A stretch of 64,000 bases of DNA from Frisingicoccus caecimuris (lineage in GTDB: Bacteria > Bacillota > Clostridia > Lachnospirales > Lachnospiraceae): the NCBI RefSeq assembly GCF_004340975.1, contig NZ_SLXA01000001.1, positions 359,012 through 423,011 of the forward strand, read 5' to 3'. Below are positions 1 to 8,651 of this stretch, piece after piece. Positions within the stretch are counted from its first letter, which is position 1, and every line of letters starts with the position of its first letter. The notes below the pieces were generated by a model. That model was not told the origin of the DNA. It searched no databases and saw only the letters and a list, made by a program, of their open reading frames with translations. The translations under genes were made by a program, and so were the position numbers.

Positions 1-1225
1 TACCACATACGTCACACAGGTCAGCCAGCTTTCCATAGGCAGCTGGCCCGAAAGCCCGCATAACATGGGGCAGTAAAATAGACATTGCAAGCCCATGCGG
101 CGTCCCATATAAACCGCCCAGCGTGTGGCCGATGGCATGCACATAGCCCACACAACCTCTTGTAAATGCACGTCCCGCCAAAAAAGCGGCCTTTTGCATA
201 TTATAGCGCCCCTTCAGGCTGCTGCCGTCCTGATAAACATTATAAAGATTATCATAAATAAGTTTCACAGCCTTTTTACACATATCTTTTTCCAGCTTCG
301 AGTTATAAGTATTATTTGTATAGCATTCCACTGCATGGCTCAAAGCATCCAGACCGGTCGTTGCCGTTACATGAGGCGGCAGCCCCACTGTCAGTTCAGG
401 ATCAAGCACTGCATATTTTGGCATCAGGCACAGATCATTCATCGATGCCTTATGATGAGTTTCAGCCTCGGTGATCACTGCTGCAACGGTTGTTTCCGAA
501 CCCGTTCCGGCCGTGGTCGGCACAGCAAAAATTGTCGGGATCGGACGTAAAATCGTAAAAAGTCCCTGTAACTTTTCCACACTTTTTCGAGGTCTGGCGA
601 TACGCGCTCCGATACCTTTGGCACAATCCATTGGGGACCCTCCGCCAAAAGCGATCATACAATCACATTTGTTTTCTCTGTAGCACTTTACCCCTTCTTC
701 AACGTTGATATCCGTCGGATTCGGTGCGACTCCGTCATAAATTGCATACTCCAGGCCCTGCTTGTCCATAGCTTCGAGCATACCATCCAATAAATGCAGT
801 TCCATCAGAACTTTATCGGTTACAACCAGAACTTTTTTGAATTTTTTGCGTTTGATCGCCTCAGGCAGCTTTTTGACTGCTGCCCGTCCCCTCAAAGTTT
901 TCGGCACTCGCCATGGCAATATGGCCATTCCAACTTTCATAACAGACTGGAAACCCCGGCAGTAGATTTTCTTCACGTTCAGTTTTGCTTTCATATGATA
1001 TACCACCTCTCCTTTGTTGTGCATTTCAATCGCCTCAATCGGACACACCTTTGCACATATACCGCAGCCGATGCACTTGGTTTCATCCAGACTGGCAATT
1101 GTGTGAATATCTCCATGAAATTTTGGCGCTTCAATGCTCAGACAATCCATCGGACAATTTTCCACACAGACCGAACAGCCGGCACATGCTGCTTCATTGA
1201 TATACGGCGTTTTCTTTTTTTTCAT
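1..1225 (-). CDS. Ferredoxin-iron alcohol dehydrogenase fusion (3' end outside window)
   Basis: Two modules are read in one uninterrupted frame. Residues 1-75 form a 2[4Fe-4S] ferredoxin with cysteines at 14, 17, 20, 24 and 51, 54, 57, 61 (CAGCSVCVENCP and CIGCGICAKVCP). From about residue 78 a group III iron-dependent alcohol dehydrogenase follows, with the nucleotide-binding GGGSPMDCAKG, the TTAGTGSE segment, and metal-ligand regions LDALSHAVE and HAIGH...TPHG. The family normally interconverts aldehydes and alcohols with NAD(P)H in the cytoplasm. The start is the ATG two bases after the stop of the MoaD-like gene. An in-frame ATG at 994 with a strong Shine-Dalgarno just upstream could also yield a free dehydrogenase. 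Lying last in the tungsten AOR operon, it probably reduces the aldehyde made by AOR, and the ferredoxin domain may exchange electrons with AOR; that coupling is inference. The C-terminus lies beyond base 1. Confidence 0.85.
   Translation of the reverse strand, partial: MKKKKTPYINEAACAGCSVCVENCPMDCLSIEAPKFHGDIHTIASLDETKCIGCGICAKVCPIEAIEMHNKGEVVYHMKAKLNVKKIYCRGFQSVMKVGMAILPWRVPKTLRGRAAVKKLPEAIKRKKFKKVLVVTDKVLMELHLLDGMLEAMDKQGLEYAIYDGVAPNPTDINVEEGVKCYRENKCDCMIAFGGGSPMDCAKGIGARIARPRKSVEKLQGLFTILRPIPTIFAVPTTAGTGSETTVAAVITEAETHHKASMNDLCLMPKYAVLDPELTVGLPPHVTATTGLDALSHAVECYTNNTYNSKLEKDMCKKAVKLIYDNLYNVYQDGSSLKGRYNMQKAAFLAGRAFTRGCVGYVHAIGHTLGGLYGTPHGLAMSILLPHVMRAFGPAAYGKLADLCDVCG
992..1015 (-). promoter_or_regulatory. 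Internal ribosome binding site and in-frame ATG in the ferredoxin-ADH linker
   Basis: On the minus strand AAAGGAGAGGTGG (1015-1003) is followed after 8 bases by an ATG (994-992) that is in frame with the fusion, at residue 78, exactly where the dehydrogenase domain begins. Such a strong site inside a gene suggests either dual translation (fusion plus free dehydrogenase) or a trace of an ancestral two-gene arrangement whose first stop codon was lost. Confidence 0.55.
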
Positions 1226-1227
1226 TT

Positions 1228-1452
1228 TCAACCACCTCCCGCCGGTGAAAGCATCACAACTTCATCCCCATCGTTAAATCTGTACCACCGGCTGACCGCT
1301 TTCCCGTTCACAAGTATGACCAAATCCTTTACTTCATTTTTCGTCATCCCCGGAACTGAATTTTTTAATTCATCCATCGTATGCACATCCGCCTCAAACT
1401 CGCTGACGCCGGTTTTCAGACGGGCCACACCAAACATTTTTACTTTGACCAC
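1228..1452 (-). CDS. MoaD/ThiS-like sulfur carrier protein
   Basis: This small beta-grasp protein of about 74-77 residues ends in ...LSPAGGG, the C-terminal glycine tail that E1-like enzymes adenylate and convert to a thiocarboxylate in the MoaD and ThiS families. In molybdopterin synthesis the thiocarboxylate donates sulfur to build the dithiolene. The gene sits between the AOR gene (17-base gap) and the ferredoxin-ADH gene (2-base gap), so a role in the AOR tungstopterin cofactor is likely but inferred. Several GTG codons could start it. The GTG at 1452 has AAAGGG nine bases upstream and is preferred; a GTG at 1461 would add three residues but touches the Shine-Dalgarno. No MoaE partner is in the window. 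Confidence 0.75.
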   Translation of the reverse strand: MVKVKMFGVARLKTGVSEFEADVHTMDELKNSVPGMTKNEVKDLVILVNGKAVSRWYRFNDGDEVVMLSPAGGG

Positions 1453-1469
1453 AGACACCACCCTTTGAT

Positions 1470-3392
1470 TTAGATAATTTCCAGTTTTTTCAAAAGTTTC
1501 TTTGTCGGCAATCCATGACTATCCCATCCCCGGGCATGATAATAAACTTTCTTCAATTTTTCCAACGGCACTTTGGATGTCGGATCTTTCGGGTCCTGCA
1601 ATGTTTTCACAAGCCGGGACGGCAGAGCATCTTTATTGGCATTCACCCCAAACCTCCGGTTTATTTCTCTTTCCAGATTATATCCCCGTTCACCGCAGCG
1701 CATATAATGTCCAAATGTCATTTTCATACCTGTAGCATATTCAAAACCTTTCGTATGATGGAACACAGGCAGATGAAGTTTTAACATTTCCGGATATTTG
1801 TTCATCAGCCGGACCACAGCGCCGCAATATGGCAAGACTCCGTTGACCAGCTTTACATACCAGCTGTTCGGATGCTTCAAAAGCGGTGCCGGGAAAAAGG
1901 CATAGCTTGTAAACAGACATTGACCGGAAGCTGATATCATTTCCATCAAATCCTGGAACATCATTGTAAGATCGGCTTTTCCATGATAGGTCGTCTGATT
2001 GATCGATAGACCGAGACCCTCCAGAATAACAAGATAACCACCATTTAAATGGCATCCGCCCCGGTTGCTGACCGCATATCCAAGCCCCAGACCTACCGCC
2101 TTTCTCGGTTCATATGCCGCCAGCTCCATTCCTTTTGCATGGATGGCGAATTCTTTGCCGCCGTACTTTTCAGACAGCCTCTTACTGCCCTCAGCCAGTT
2201 CATTTCCGATTCCCCGACGATAGGCAATGTCCTCAAATATTTTGGAAATTCCTTCAATCTCCGAAAACTTCAACCCATTGTCCCACAACCCCTTTTCATT
2301 GGCTTCCATAGCATAGGACAGGGTATTTGCCGCTGAAATCGTATCCATTCCCAGTTCGTCCAGCTCATAATTCCATTTCAACACGGCTTCCAGATCATTA
2401 TTTAATATACCACCGCCAAGCAACACCAGTGTTTCCAGTTCCGGCCCCTTCACCGGTCTTCCATCAATTTCCACCGTACGTGCACACCGAATGGGACATG
2501 TGAGACAGCCTTTATTGACAATATTGTATTTTTCCGCCAAAACCTCGCCGCTGACCTTTTCAAAATCCTCATACTGACCGCGGCTGTAATTTTTTGTAGA
2601 GAGCATTCCCCTCATCTGCATCGAACTGACAAGCCCGGCCGTCCCAAGTCTCGGAAGCTGGTCTCCGGTCAACGGGTGCTTTCTCAAATATTTAAACCAT
2701 TTTTTCGTATGGGCGATCATCTTATCCTTATCATAAATCGGAATTTCCTTTGTGCCGCTGACGCAGACCGCTTTCAGGCGCATCCAGCCCATAACAGCCC
2801 CGGTACCGCCCCGTCCCGACACCCGGTCATTGGAAACGATGCTGGAATACAAGACCAGGTTTTCTCCGGCCGGCCCGATACAAATTTTCCCGTTTTTTCG
2901 TACACGGCCGTTTTTCATACGAAGCTTATCATCCAAAGTCTCCTGTGTACGGGTCGTTTTCATTCCCCATAAATCATCGGCATTATGGAATTTTACACTG
3001 TCATTTTGAATTTCAATCCAGGTCTTTTCCTCACACTGTCCGGTGAGAATCAGTGCGTCCAGCCCCGCCTTTTTCAGATAATAACCAAAATGACCGCCGC
3101 AATTTGACGATGTAATATATCCGGTCTGCGGTGACACGGTGGAAATATTAAAGCGACTGGCGCTCGGCGCCCCGGTACCTGTCAGCGGGCCGGTTGTGAC
3201 CACCAGAAGGTTTTCCGTTGAAAATGCCTTTTCCGTCCCCTTTAAATGATCCCCCAGAATTTTGGCTGCCATGGTTTTGCTGCCGATAAACAGCTCTCTT
3301 TCTCTGTCAGAAAAGGGATACTCAGACACTTCCTTTGTCGTCAGATCAATTTTCAAAACTTTCCCCATATAACCCCCATATTGTGTAGCCAT
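1470..3392 (-). CDS. aor: Tungsten-dependent aldehyde ferredoxin oxidoreductase
   Basis: A 640-residue protein of the AOR family, which interconverts aldehydes and carboxylic acids using ferredoxin, a bis-pyranopterin tungsten centre and one [4Fe-4S] cluster. The N-terminal pterin-binding domain (about 1-210) has the family's YGGYMGKVLKIDL opening, GPLTGTGAPSASR and SGRGGTGAVMG. The cluster ligands are C296, C299 and C303 (CLTCPIRC), with C492 in SASGQCLFTSY. Length is slightly above the usual 605-620. It starts with ATG behind AGAGGTGAG, 26 bases after the ThiF-like gene. Downstream lie a sulfur carrier and a ferredoxin-linked alcohol dehydrogenase, and upstream the tungstate importer, which points to tungsten rather than molybdenum. 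Substrate range cannot be read from sequence. Confidence 0.93.
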   Translation of the reverse strand: MATQYGGYMGKVLKIDLTTKEVSEYPFSDRERELFIGSKTMAAKILGDHLKGTEKAFSTENLLVVTTGPLTGTGAPSASRFNISTVSPQTGYITSSNCGGHFGYYLKKAGLDALILTGQCEEKTWIEIQNDSVKFHNADDLWGMKTTRTQETLDDKLRMKNGRVRKNGKICIGPAGENLVLYSSIVSNDRVSGRGGTGAVMGWMRLKAVCVSGTKEIPIYDKDKMIAHTKKWFKYLRKHPLTGDQLPRLGTAGLVSSMQMRGMLSTKNYSRGQYEDFEKVSGEVLAEKYNIVNKGCLTCPIRCARTVEIDGRPVKGPELETLVLLGGGILNNDLEAVLKWNYELDELGMDTISAANTLSYAMEANEKGLWDNGLKFSEIEGISKIFEDIAYRRGIGNELAEGSKRLSEKYGGKEFAIHAKGMELAAYEPRKAVGLGLGYAVSNRGGCHLNGGYLVILEGLGLSINQTTYHGKADLTMMFQDLMEMISASGQCLFTSYAFFPAPLLKHPNSWYVKLVNGVLPYCGAVVRLMNKYPEMLKLHLPVFHHTKGFEYATGMKMTFGHYMRCGERGYNLEREINRRFGVNANKDALPSRLVKTLQDPKDPTSKVPLEKLKKVYYHARGWDSHGLPTKKLLKKLEII

Positions 3393-3418
3393 ACCATCTC
3401 ACCTCTTTCTCTATTCTA

Positions 3419-4141
3419 TTACATAGCTACCCATGAAAAATCGCTGTTTAACATATCTACAAACAGCACTTTACGGTGCAGCAGTTCTCTGCTCCCTGTA
3501 GCAAACTTGATCACTTCACCAACCTGTAGGGCTGCCACAGCGCTGACCGTCGGCATAAGCGCTGTCACTTTCTGTTCTTTTCTGTGCATATACAGTTGTT
3601 CCAAAACCCTGTCTCCCGGAAAAATCGTTGTTACCTGACCGTACCAGCCTTCCACAGCTCCATGGACCAGAGGAATGTTTAATTCATCCATTAATTTTTC
3701 AAGATAAACCTTAGTCTCCATATCATCGACACAGTCCACCACAATGTCCGCCTCTGACACAAGCTCTTTTCCATTATTTCCATTTAAAAAAGTTTCATAT
3801 GTTGTTATATCTATTTGTGGATGAATATCCAGAAGCCCGGCTTTCAGTACTTCCACTTTGGAGCGACCCACCGTCGAATCCGTGGCATAGAGCTGACGGT
3901 TAAAATTACTGTACTCCAATACATCCTTGTCAACCAAAATCAACTGCTCAAATCCACTGCGCACAAGTTGATGGGCCACCATTTGTCCCAGTGCACCGAC
4001 ACCGATGATGGCAACTTTCGTCTGCCGGATCTGCCCGGCCTGGGGCAATGTAAAGAAGTCCATATTTTTTTCAAACAAAACCTCATCCCCATTTCTATAC
4101 CAGTCAAATAAAACAAATCTGTCCACATTCTTCACAGCCAT
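3419..4141 (-). CDS. ThiF/MoeB/HesA-family E1-like adenylyltransferase
   Basis: The Rossmann core VAIIGVGALGQ, the FNRQ arginine motif, the GRSK lysine and VVDCVDD mark a member of the family that adenylates the C-terminal glycine of MoaD/ThiS carriers. The likely partner is the GGG-ending protein two genes downstream, which would make this the activating step for tungstopterin sulfur transfer. The two CxxC zinc-binding pairs of classical MoeB are missing: the only cysteine is in VVDCVDD. The ATG at 4141 overlaps the preceding gene by 38 bases. A shorter start at 4063 (MDFFTLPQAG) would avoid the overlap, and I cannot decide between them. It could also be a ThiF-like or TcdA-like enzyme, but context favours cofactor maturation. 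Confidence 0.8.
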   Translation of the reverse strand: MAVKNVDRFVLFDWYRNGDEVLFEKNMDFFTLPQAGQIRQTKVAIIGVGALGQMVAHQLVRSGFEQLILVDKDVLEYSNFNRQLYATDSTVGRSKVEVLKAGLLDIHPQIDITTYETFLNGNNGKELVSEADIVVDCVDDMETKVYLEKLMDELNIPLVHGAVEGWYGQVTTIFPGDRVLEQLYMHRKEQKVTALMPTVSAVAALQVGEVIKFATGSRELLHRKVLFVDMLNSDFSWVAM

Positions 4142-6017
4142 AGCCGCCCAACATGTCCAGCCGTTTCTTGAAGGCTTCTCCCTTCAGAACATGAATAAAT
4201 TCTCGGACAGCCGGAAGCTCCAGATATTTCTCATAAGTCACAAAATCATATTCTTCAAAGCCCACCTCGATGAAATCCAGATCCAGTGCTTTTGCACAGG
4301 AATAAATGCCCATGCCCACATCCGCATTATCCTTTTGAACGGCCACGGCCACACTCATGTGTGTCGCTGCTTCATATTCATATCCTGAAATATCTTTTTT
4401 AGAAATCCCCTCTTTTTTCAACAGATAGTCGAAGAGCACCCGGGTTCCGGCGCCCCGCTGCCGATTGATATATCGTACTCCGTGCATTATATCATGGATG
4501 CTTTGAATATTTAACGGATTCCCCTTTTTTACAATAAATCCCTGACGCCTTCGAACGCCTTTAATAATGACCATCTTCTCATTCGGAAACATCTCGCGGG
4601 TAATCGCTGTATTATAACTGCCATCCTTCTCATCCAGCAGATGGGATGGTGCCATATGGGCTTCTTTTTTCTGCAGGGCTATCAGCCCGGCCATTGAACC
4701 CACATGGGTTGAAGAAAGACATGTGTCCCGTCCTTCTTCCATCATTAAATCATTGATGACATCCAATATCAAATCATGACTTCCGATAAGTACCAGGGTC
4801 TTTCGAATCTGCTCCATGTCCTTCACAAGTTTTACCTGAATATTTTCATGGGCCAGGATTCCCTCTTTATCCTGAGGAATAACGCAAAAGCCATCCGCCC
4901 GTACAAGGGACATGGATGCGCCTGCTCCCCGTTCCAAAGGCGAAGCCACCAGCTCATTTTCCACAATTCCAAGCTTCACACGGACATACTCTTCATATTT
5001 CAGGCCGGACATCAGTGTCTTTGACAATTTTGCCGTGACCTGTTTTTGCTGCCTGACGAAACCTCCCGTCCTGCAGTACATATTCATGACAGGGAGGACA
5101 AACTCGGTAAATGTCAGATAAGAAGATACGGGATATCCCGGCAGACCAATGACCGGCTTATTCTGTATTTTACTTAAAATCACCGGTTTTCCCGGTTTAA
5201 TAGCCACCCCATGGGTATATACCTCGCCCAGTTCCTGAATCGCATGAATCGTATAATCATCCCGCCCCGCGCTGGAACCGGCATTAATGATCACCATATC
5301 ACACTCGCTGACGGCTTCGGTCAGCTTTTGCCGGATCAGTTCCAGATCATCCGGCAAAATCGGATAACGGTGTCCGATACCATCATTTTCCGTGACCAGA
5401 TTTTCAAACATCCAGGAATTGGTTTCTATAATTTTCCCATCTTCCAATGGTTCCGTATATTCAATCATCTCATCACCGGTCGGAATGATTCCGACCACCG
5501 GTTTTTTTATCACTTCAATTTCTGTAATTCCCGCAGATATAAGCACGGAAATGTCAATAGCCCGTATCCTGTGACCGGTTGGGAGTATCATTTCTTTAGC
5601 TACAATGTCCTCCCCTATGGCCCGCACATGGGCAAAGGGATGGGTCGGGGCAATAATTGTATATCCCTCGCCGTCTTCCGTTTCGATCAAATCTTCTGCC
5701 ATGATTACCGCATCATAGGGCGGCATGATCATATCACCTGTGTCCACATCCAGATAGTCTTTTTCATAGATCAGTCTCAGCGGATGGCTTTCCGAAGCCC
5801 CCTTTGTATGAGCGCTGATAACGGCGATTCCATCCATGGCACAGGAATTATAGGACGGACTGGAATATCTGGCATATACGGCCTCTGCAGTGATACGTCC
5901 AAGACTATGAATAACAGAAATCCGCTCCCTTCCCGGTTGAATATGAGAAAATGCCTCTAAAAAACGGGATAACGCCGTTTCCTTCTCCTGAACATTTAAA
6001 TACAAATTTCTTTTCAT
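4104..6017 (-). CDS. MoeA-type molybdopterin metal-transferase fused to a PBP-like domain
   Basis: The first 400 or so residues are MoeA, which inserts Mo or W into the pyranopterin: PTGDEM, NAGSSAGRDDYT, HGVAIKPGKP and GLPGYPVSSYLTF are recognisable. The remaining 230 residues resemble the periplasmic-binding-protein-like domain (COG1910/PF12727 type) found attached to MoeA or ModE and thought to sense or bind oxyanions. It has no signal peptide, so it is cytoplasmic. The protein ends with a cysteine tail, CEECGQIC, which could bind metal. The preferred start is the ATG at 6017 (MKRNLYLN), which shares one base with the upstream moeA stop and has GAGGTG five bases before it; an upstream start would add six residues. 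As one of two MoeA copies beside a tungstate importer, it may handle tungsten specifically. Confidence 0.85.
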   Translation of the reverse strand: MKRNLYLNVQEKETALSRFLEAFSHIQPGRERISVIHSLGRITAEAVYARYSSPSYNSCAMDGIAVISAHTKGASESHPLRLIYEKDYLDVDTGDMIMPPYDAVIMAEDLIETEDGEGYTIIAPTHPFAHVRAIGEDIVAKEMILPTGHRIRAIDISVLISAGITEIEVIKKPVVGIIPTGDEMIEYTEPLEDGKIIETNSWMFENLVTENDGIGHRYPILPDDLELIRQKLTEAVSECDMVIINAGSSAGRDDYTIHAIQELGEVYTHGVAIKPGKPVILSKIQNKPVIGLPGYPVSSYLTFTEFVLPVMNMYCRTGGFVRQQKQVTAKLSKTLMSGLKYEEYVRVKLGIVENELVASPLERGAGASMSLVRADGFCVIPQDKEGILAHENIQVKLVKDMEQIRKTLVLIGSHDLILDVINDLMMEEGRDTCLSSTHVGSMAGLIALQKKEAHMAPSHLLDEKDGSYNTAITREMFPNEKMVIIKGVRRRQGFIVKKGNPLNIQSIHDIMHGVRYINRQRGAGTRVLFDYLLKKEGISKKDISGYEYEAATHMSVAVAVQKDNADVGMGIYSCAKALDLDFIEVGFEEYDFVTYEKYLELPAVREFIHVLKGEAFKKRLDMLGGYGCEECGQICFI

Positions 6018-7249
6018 CACAACACCTCTACCCAAACAAGTGCACCTTTATTCAGGCCCTCCTGGTTTCTCGGTATCCGCACATAACCATCGGCTCTGCC
6101 AAGAGCCCTGATACTTCCTGATTTGGCATGGATTGGCTTTGCTATCAAACCATCCGCTCTACGGACCAGCTGCACGGGCAAACAGGTTTCCCGTCCCTGA
6201 TTACTGGAAACATTTTCACTGATTCTCGCCATATAAGGCAGAGGCATCTGCAGCCCGCTTTTTTCGCAGTACCAGTGAATGACCACCAATCGAAACATCA
6301 GCATCGCTGCCATCGGATGTCCCGGAAGTCCTGCGATTACTGTGCAGTTTTCCCGGTCATAAGCCAAAATCGTCGGTTTCCCCGGCTTTATGGCAATTCC
6401 ATGGGTAAATACATTTCCCGTAAGCTCCTCCAATACCTTTTTGGTATAGTCTTTATTGCCCTTCGAGCTTCCACCGGATAAAAGAACGATATCGCTGTCT
6501 TTCGTCGACCGAGACACCGCCTGTAATATTTCTTTTTCATCATCTCTCACGAGAAGCCGTCTTCGGACAGTCATACCCATCCGTCGTGCCTCTGCCGTCA
6601 GCGCGTAAGAATTAATATCACGGATTTTGGATGCCGTCAGGGGTTCTCCAATATCCGCTAATTCATCTCCGGTAGAGATGATTGTCACCACCGGGGGCAC
6701 GTAAACTTCAATATCACAAATACCAAGAGCTGCCATCATTCCGACATCTTTCGCATTAATCTCCCGCCCTCTTTGAATCAGGCAATCCCCGACCGCCATA
6801 TCTTCTCCGATCTGAATAATATTTTCATCCTCACTGACCGCTTTATACCCGATGATTTTTCCGTCAGCATACTGTTCCGTATACTCCAGCATCAGAACAG
6901 CCGTTGCTCCGTCAGGCACCATAGAGCCAGTCTGCACCTGAACCGCTTCTCCCGAATCCACTGTCATTAACGCCTGTTCTTCAATATTCACATGGCCTGT
7001 CACCTGATAAAATGCCGGATTGGAATCACCGGCACCATAACTGTCTCCGGCTATGATCGCATAGCCATCCACCGTTGAACGTCTGAAAGGTGGTACATTC
7101 TCTTCCGCAATGACATCCTTTGCACAAATACATCCCAAAGCCTCCTCACAGGCAACCCTATGTATCTTTAATTCAAAATTCTTTGTTTCTTTATATAATT
7201 TTTCTCTGGCCTGAGTTAATGTATCCGTCTGTAAAAGTTCTATATTCAA
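6017..7249 (-). CDS. moeA: Molybdopterin molybdenum(tungsten)transferase MoeA
   Basis: A 410-residue stand-alone MoeA. It has the family landmarks NVPPFRRSTVDGYAI, STGDELADIG, LSGGSSKGNKDYT, HGIAIKPGKPTI and GLPGHPMAAMLMF, with a C-terminal beta-barrel region ending VWVEVL. MoeA ligates molybdate or tungstate to adenylylated pyranopterin. Translation starts at a TTG whose last two bases lie in the tupC stop codon (four-base overlap), with GGGGGAA eight bases upstream, which indicates translational coupling to the transporter ATPase. The second MoeA homologue follows with a one-base overlap. Two MoeA proteins are typical of genomes using both Mo and W; which metal this one serves is not decided by sequence. 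Confidence 0.92.
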   Translation of the reverse strand: MNIELLQTDTLTQAREKLYKETKNFELKIHRVACEEALGCICAKDVIAEENVPPFRRSTVDGYAIIAGDSYGAGDSNPAFYQVTGHVNIEEQALMTVDSGEAVQVQTGSMVPDGATAVLMLEYTEQYADGKIIGYKAVSEDENIIQIGEDMAVGDCLIQRGREINAKDVGMMAALGICDIEVYVPPVVTIISTGDELADIGEPLTASKIRDINSYALTAEARRMGMTVRRRLLVRDDEKEILQAVSRSTKDSDIVLLSGGSSKGNKDYTKKVLEELTGNVFTHGIAIKPGKPTILAYDRENCTVIAGLPGHPMAAMLMFRLVVIHWYCEKSGLQMPLPYMARISENVSSNQGRETCLPVQLVRRADGLIAKPIHAKSGSIRALGRADGYVRIPRNQEGLNKGALVWVEVL

Positions 7250-7950
7250 ATTAAAAGTTCCCCCTGAACAAATCTCTTTGTTTCTTCATTTTCCGAATGG
7301 GTAAAAAACTGCTCTGAACTGCAACATTCAACCAGTTTCCCTTTTTTTAATAAGATCACTTCTGCTGCCAGCCGTCTGGCCTGAGCCAGATTGTGTGTGA
7401 CCATGACCATCGTTGTATTTTCGAAATGATTCATTTTCATGAGTATTTTTTCAATCTCACTGGTGGTATAAGGATCGATACTTGCACAGGGCTCATCCAG
7501 GAGCAGTAATTCCGGCTTAAATGACAAAGCTCTTGCCAAAGCCACTTTCTGCATTTCCCCCAGAGACAATTGATTTGCTTTTTTATTTAATAATGCTTCC
7601 AGGTTCAATTCTTGTGTAAGTTCTTGTGTCCTGGCCTCGATGGTTTCTTTAAAATACTTTCTGAGTTTCATCGGATAAGCTATATTCTTTTTGACAGTGG
7701 AACCAATTAAATAGGGCTCCTGAAATACGAGCGTCATATCCTTTTCCGGCACCTTTGTATCCCCATTATACAAAATCGTTCCTTCATCTTTTTGTATCAG
7801 ATTCCCGATTAAATTTAATAAGGTAGACTTACCTGCACCATTTGGTCCGACGATGGCCGTAATCTTCCCTGTCTTGATGGTCAGTCTCTCAATATCCAGC
7901 ACCATAACGCCCTCATAGGTTTTTTTCAATTTTTCAATCTCTATTTTCAT
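7246..7950 (-). CDS. tupC: Tungstate ABC transporter ATP-binding protein
   Basis: A 234-residue ABC ATPase: Walker A GPNGAGKST, Q-loop VFQEPYL, signature LSLGEMQ, Walker B LLLLDEP and the switch-region histidine in VTHNLAQ. It powers import of oxyanion through the TupB channel on the cytoplasmic membrane face. It begins three bases after tupB and overlaps the moeA start by four bases. There is no C-terminal TOBE/Mop domain of the ModC kind, which fits TupC rather than ModC. Assignment to tungstate rests mainly on TupA and on the AOR context. Confidence 0.9.
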   Translation of the reverse strand: MKIEIEKLKKTYEGVMVLDIERLTIKTGKITAIVGPNGAGKSTLLNLIGNLIQKDEGTILYNGDTKVPEKDMTLVFQEPYLIGSTVKKNIAYPMKLRKYFKETIEARTQELTQELNLEALLNKKANQLSLGEMQKVALARALSFKPELLLLDEPCASIDPYTTSEIEKILMKMNHFENTTMVMVTHNLAQARRLAAEVILLKKGKLVECCSSEQFFTHSENEETKRFVQGELLI

Positions 7951-7953
7951 TGA

Positions 7954-8649
7954 TCATCCGTTCTTTTCTCCCTGAAAATGATAAAGGATTGTATTGACCA
8001 CAAAGGAGATGAGCAGCAAAATAATTCCTACAGCCAGAGCTCTTTCATATTCACCCATGCCCTTCAGCTGAGAAATATAGGTAGTCATAACCCGGGTCTT
8101 GCCATCAATGTTTCCGCCCACGATCATGACCGCTCCAACTTCTGAAATTGCTCTTGAAAATCCGGACACCAGAGCTACCACAAGGCCGCCGCGCAGTTCA
8201 AACAGAAACAGCCCCATTGTCTGCACGGAGTTCGCTCCTAGGGTTTTCGCCAGCCGCCGTATCTTGTCCTGCTTTTCTCCGGCTGCATTGATCGTCAGGC
8301 CCATAATAATCGGCAAAATCATCAAAATCTGTGCAATAATCATGATTGTCACCGTATAATTCAGCCTTAGACTTCCCAGCGGTCCCCGACGCATAAACAA
8401 TATATACACCAGAAGCCCGCAAAGCACTGGCGGCATTCCCATCAATGTGTAAATCAGTCGCATAAGGAAATGTTTCAGCGGAAACTGATATTTTGATGTC
8501 AAAATACCAAGAAATATCCCCAACACCCCTGCCACGAACAGGGATGTCAGCGATACTCTCAAAGATAATAAAACAACTTCAAATACTTCGGCATCTAAAG
8601 AAAATATAAGCCGAAAAGCCTCTTTGATGCCTTCAACAATAATGTTCAT
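7954..8649 (-). CDS. tupB: Tungstate ABC transporter permease
   Basis: A permease of about 231 residues with five or six hydrophobic segments and the inner-membrane-component motif region SGFSRAISEVGAVMIVGGN, which contacts the ATPase. It carries oxyanion across the cytoplasmic membrane as part of TupABC. The ATG at 8649 (MNIIVEGIKEAF) is chosen: it lies two bases after the tupA stop, and the open frame further upstream only runs through tupA. Single-permease composition and length match TupB and WtpB proteins. Confidence 0.9.
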   Translation of the reverse strand: MNIIVEGIKEAFRLIFSLDAEVFEVVLLSLRVSLTSLFVAGVLGIFLGILTSKYQFPLKHFLMRLIYTLMGMPPVLCGLLVYILFMRRGPLGSLRLNYTVTIMIIAQILMILPIIMGLTINAAGEKQDKIRRLAKTLGANSVQTMGLFLFELRGGLVVALVSGFSRAISEVGAVMIVGGNIDGKTRVMTTYISQLKGMGEYERALAVGIILLLISFVVNTILYHFQGEKNG

Positions 8650-8651
8650 GC

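Noticed and set aside
5211-5960. A long plus-strand frame opposite the MoeA-PBP gene
   Set aside because: It is antisense to a clearly conserved protein, has no recognisable domain and shows no ribosome binding site of note.
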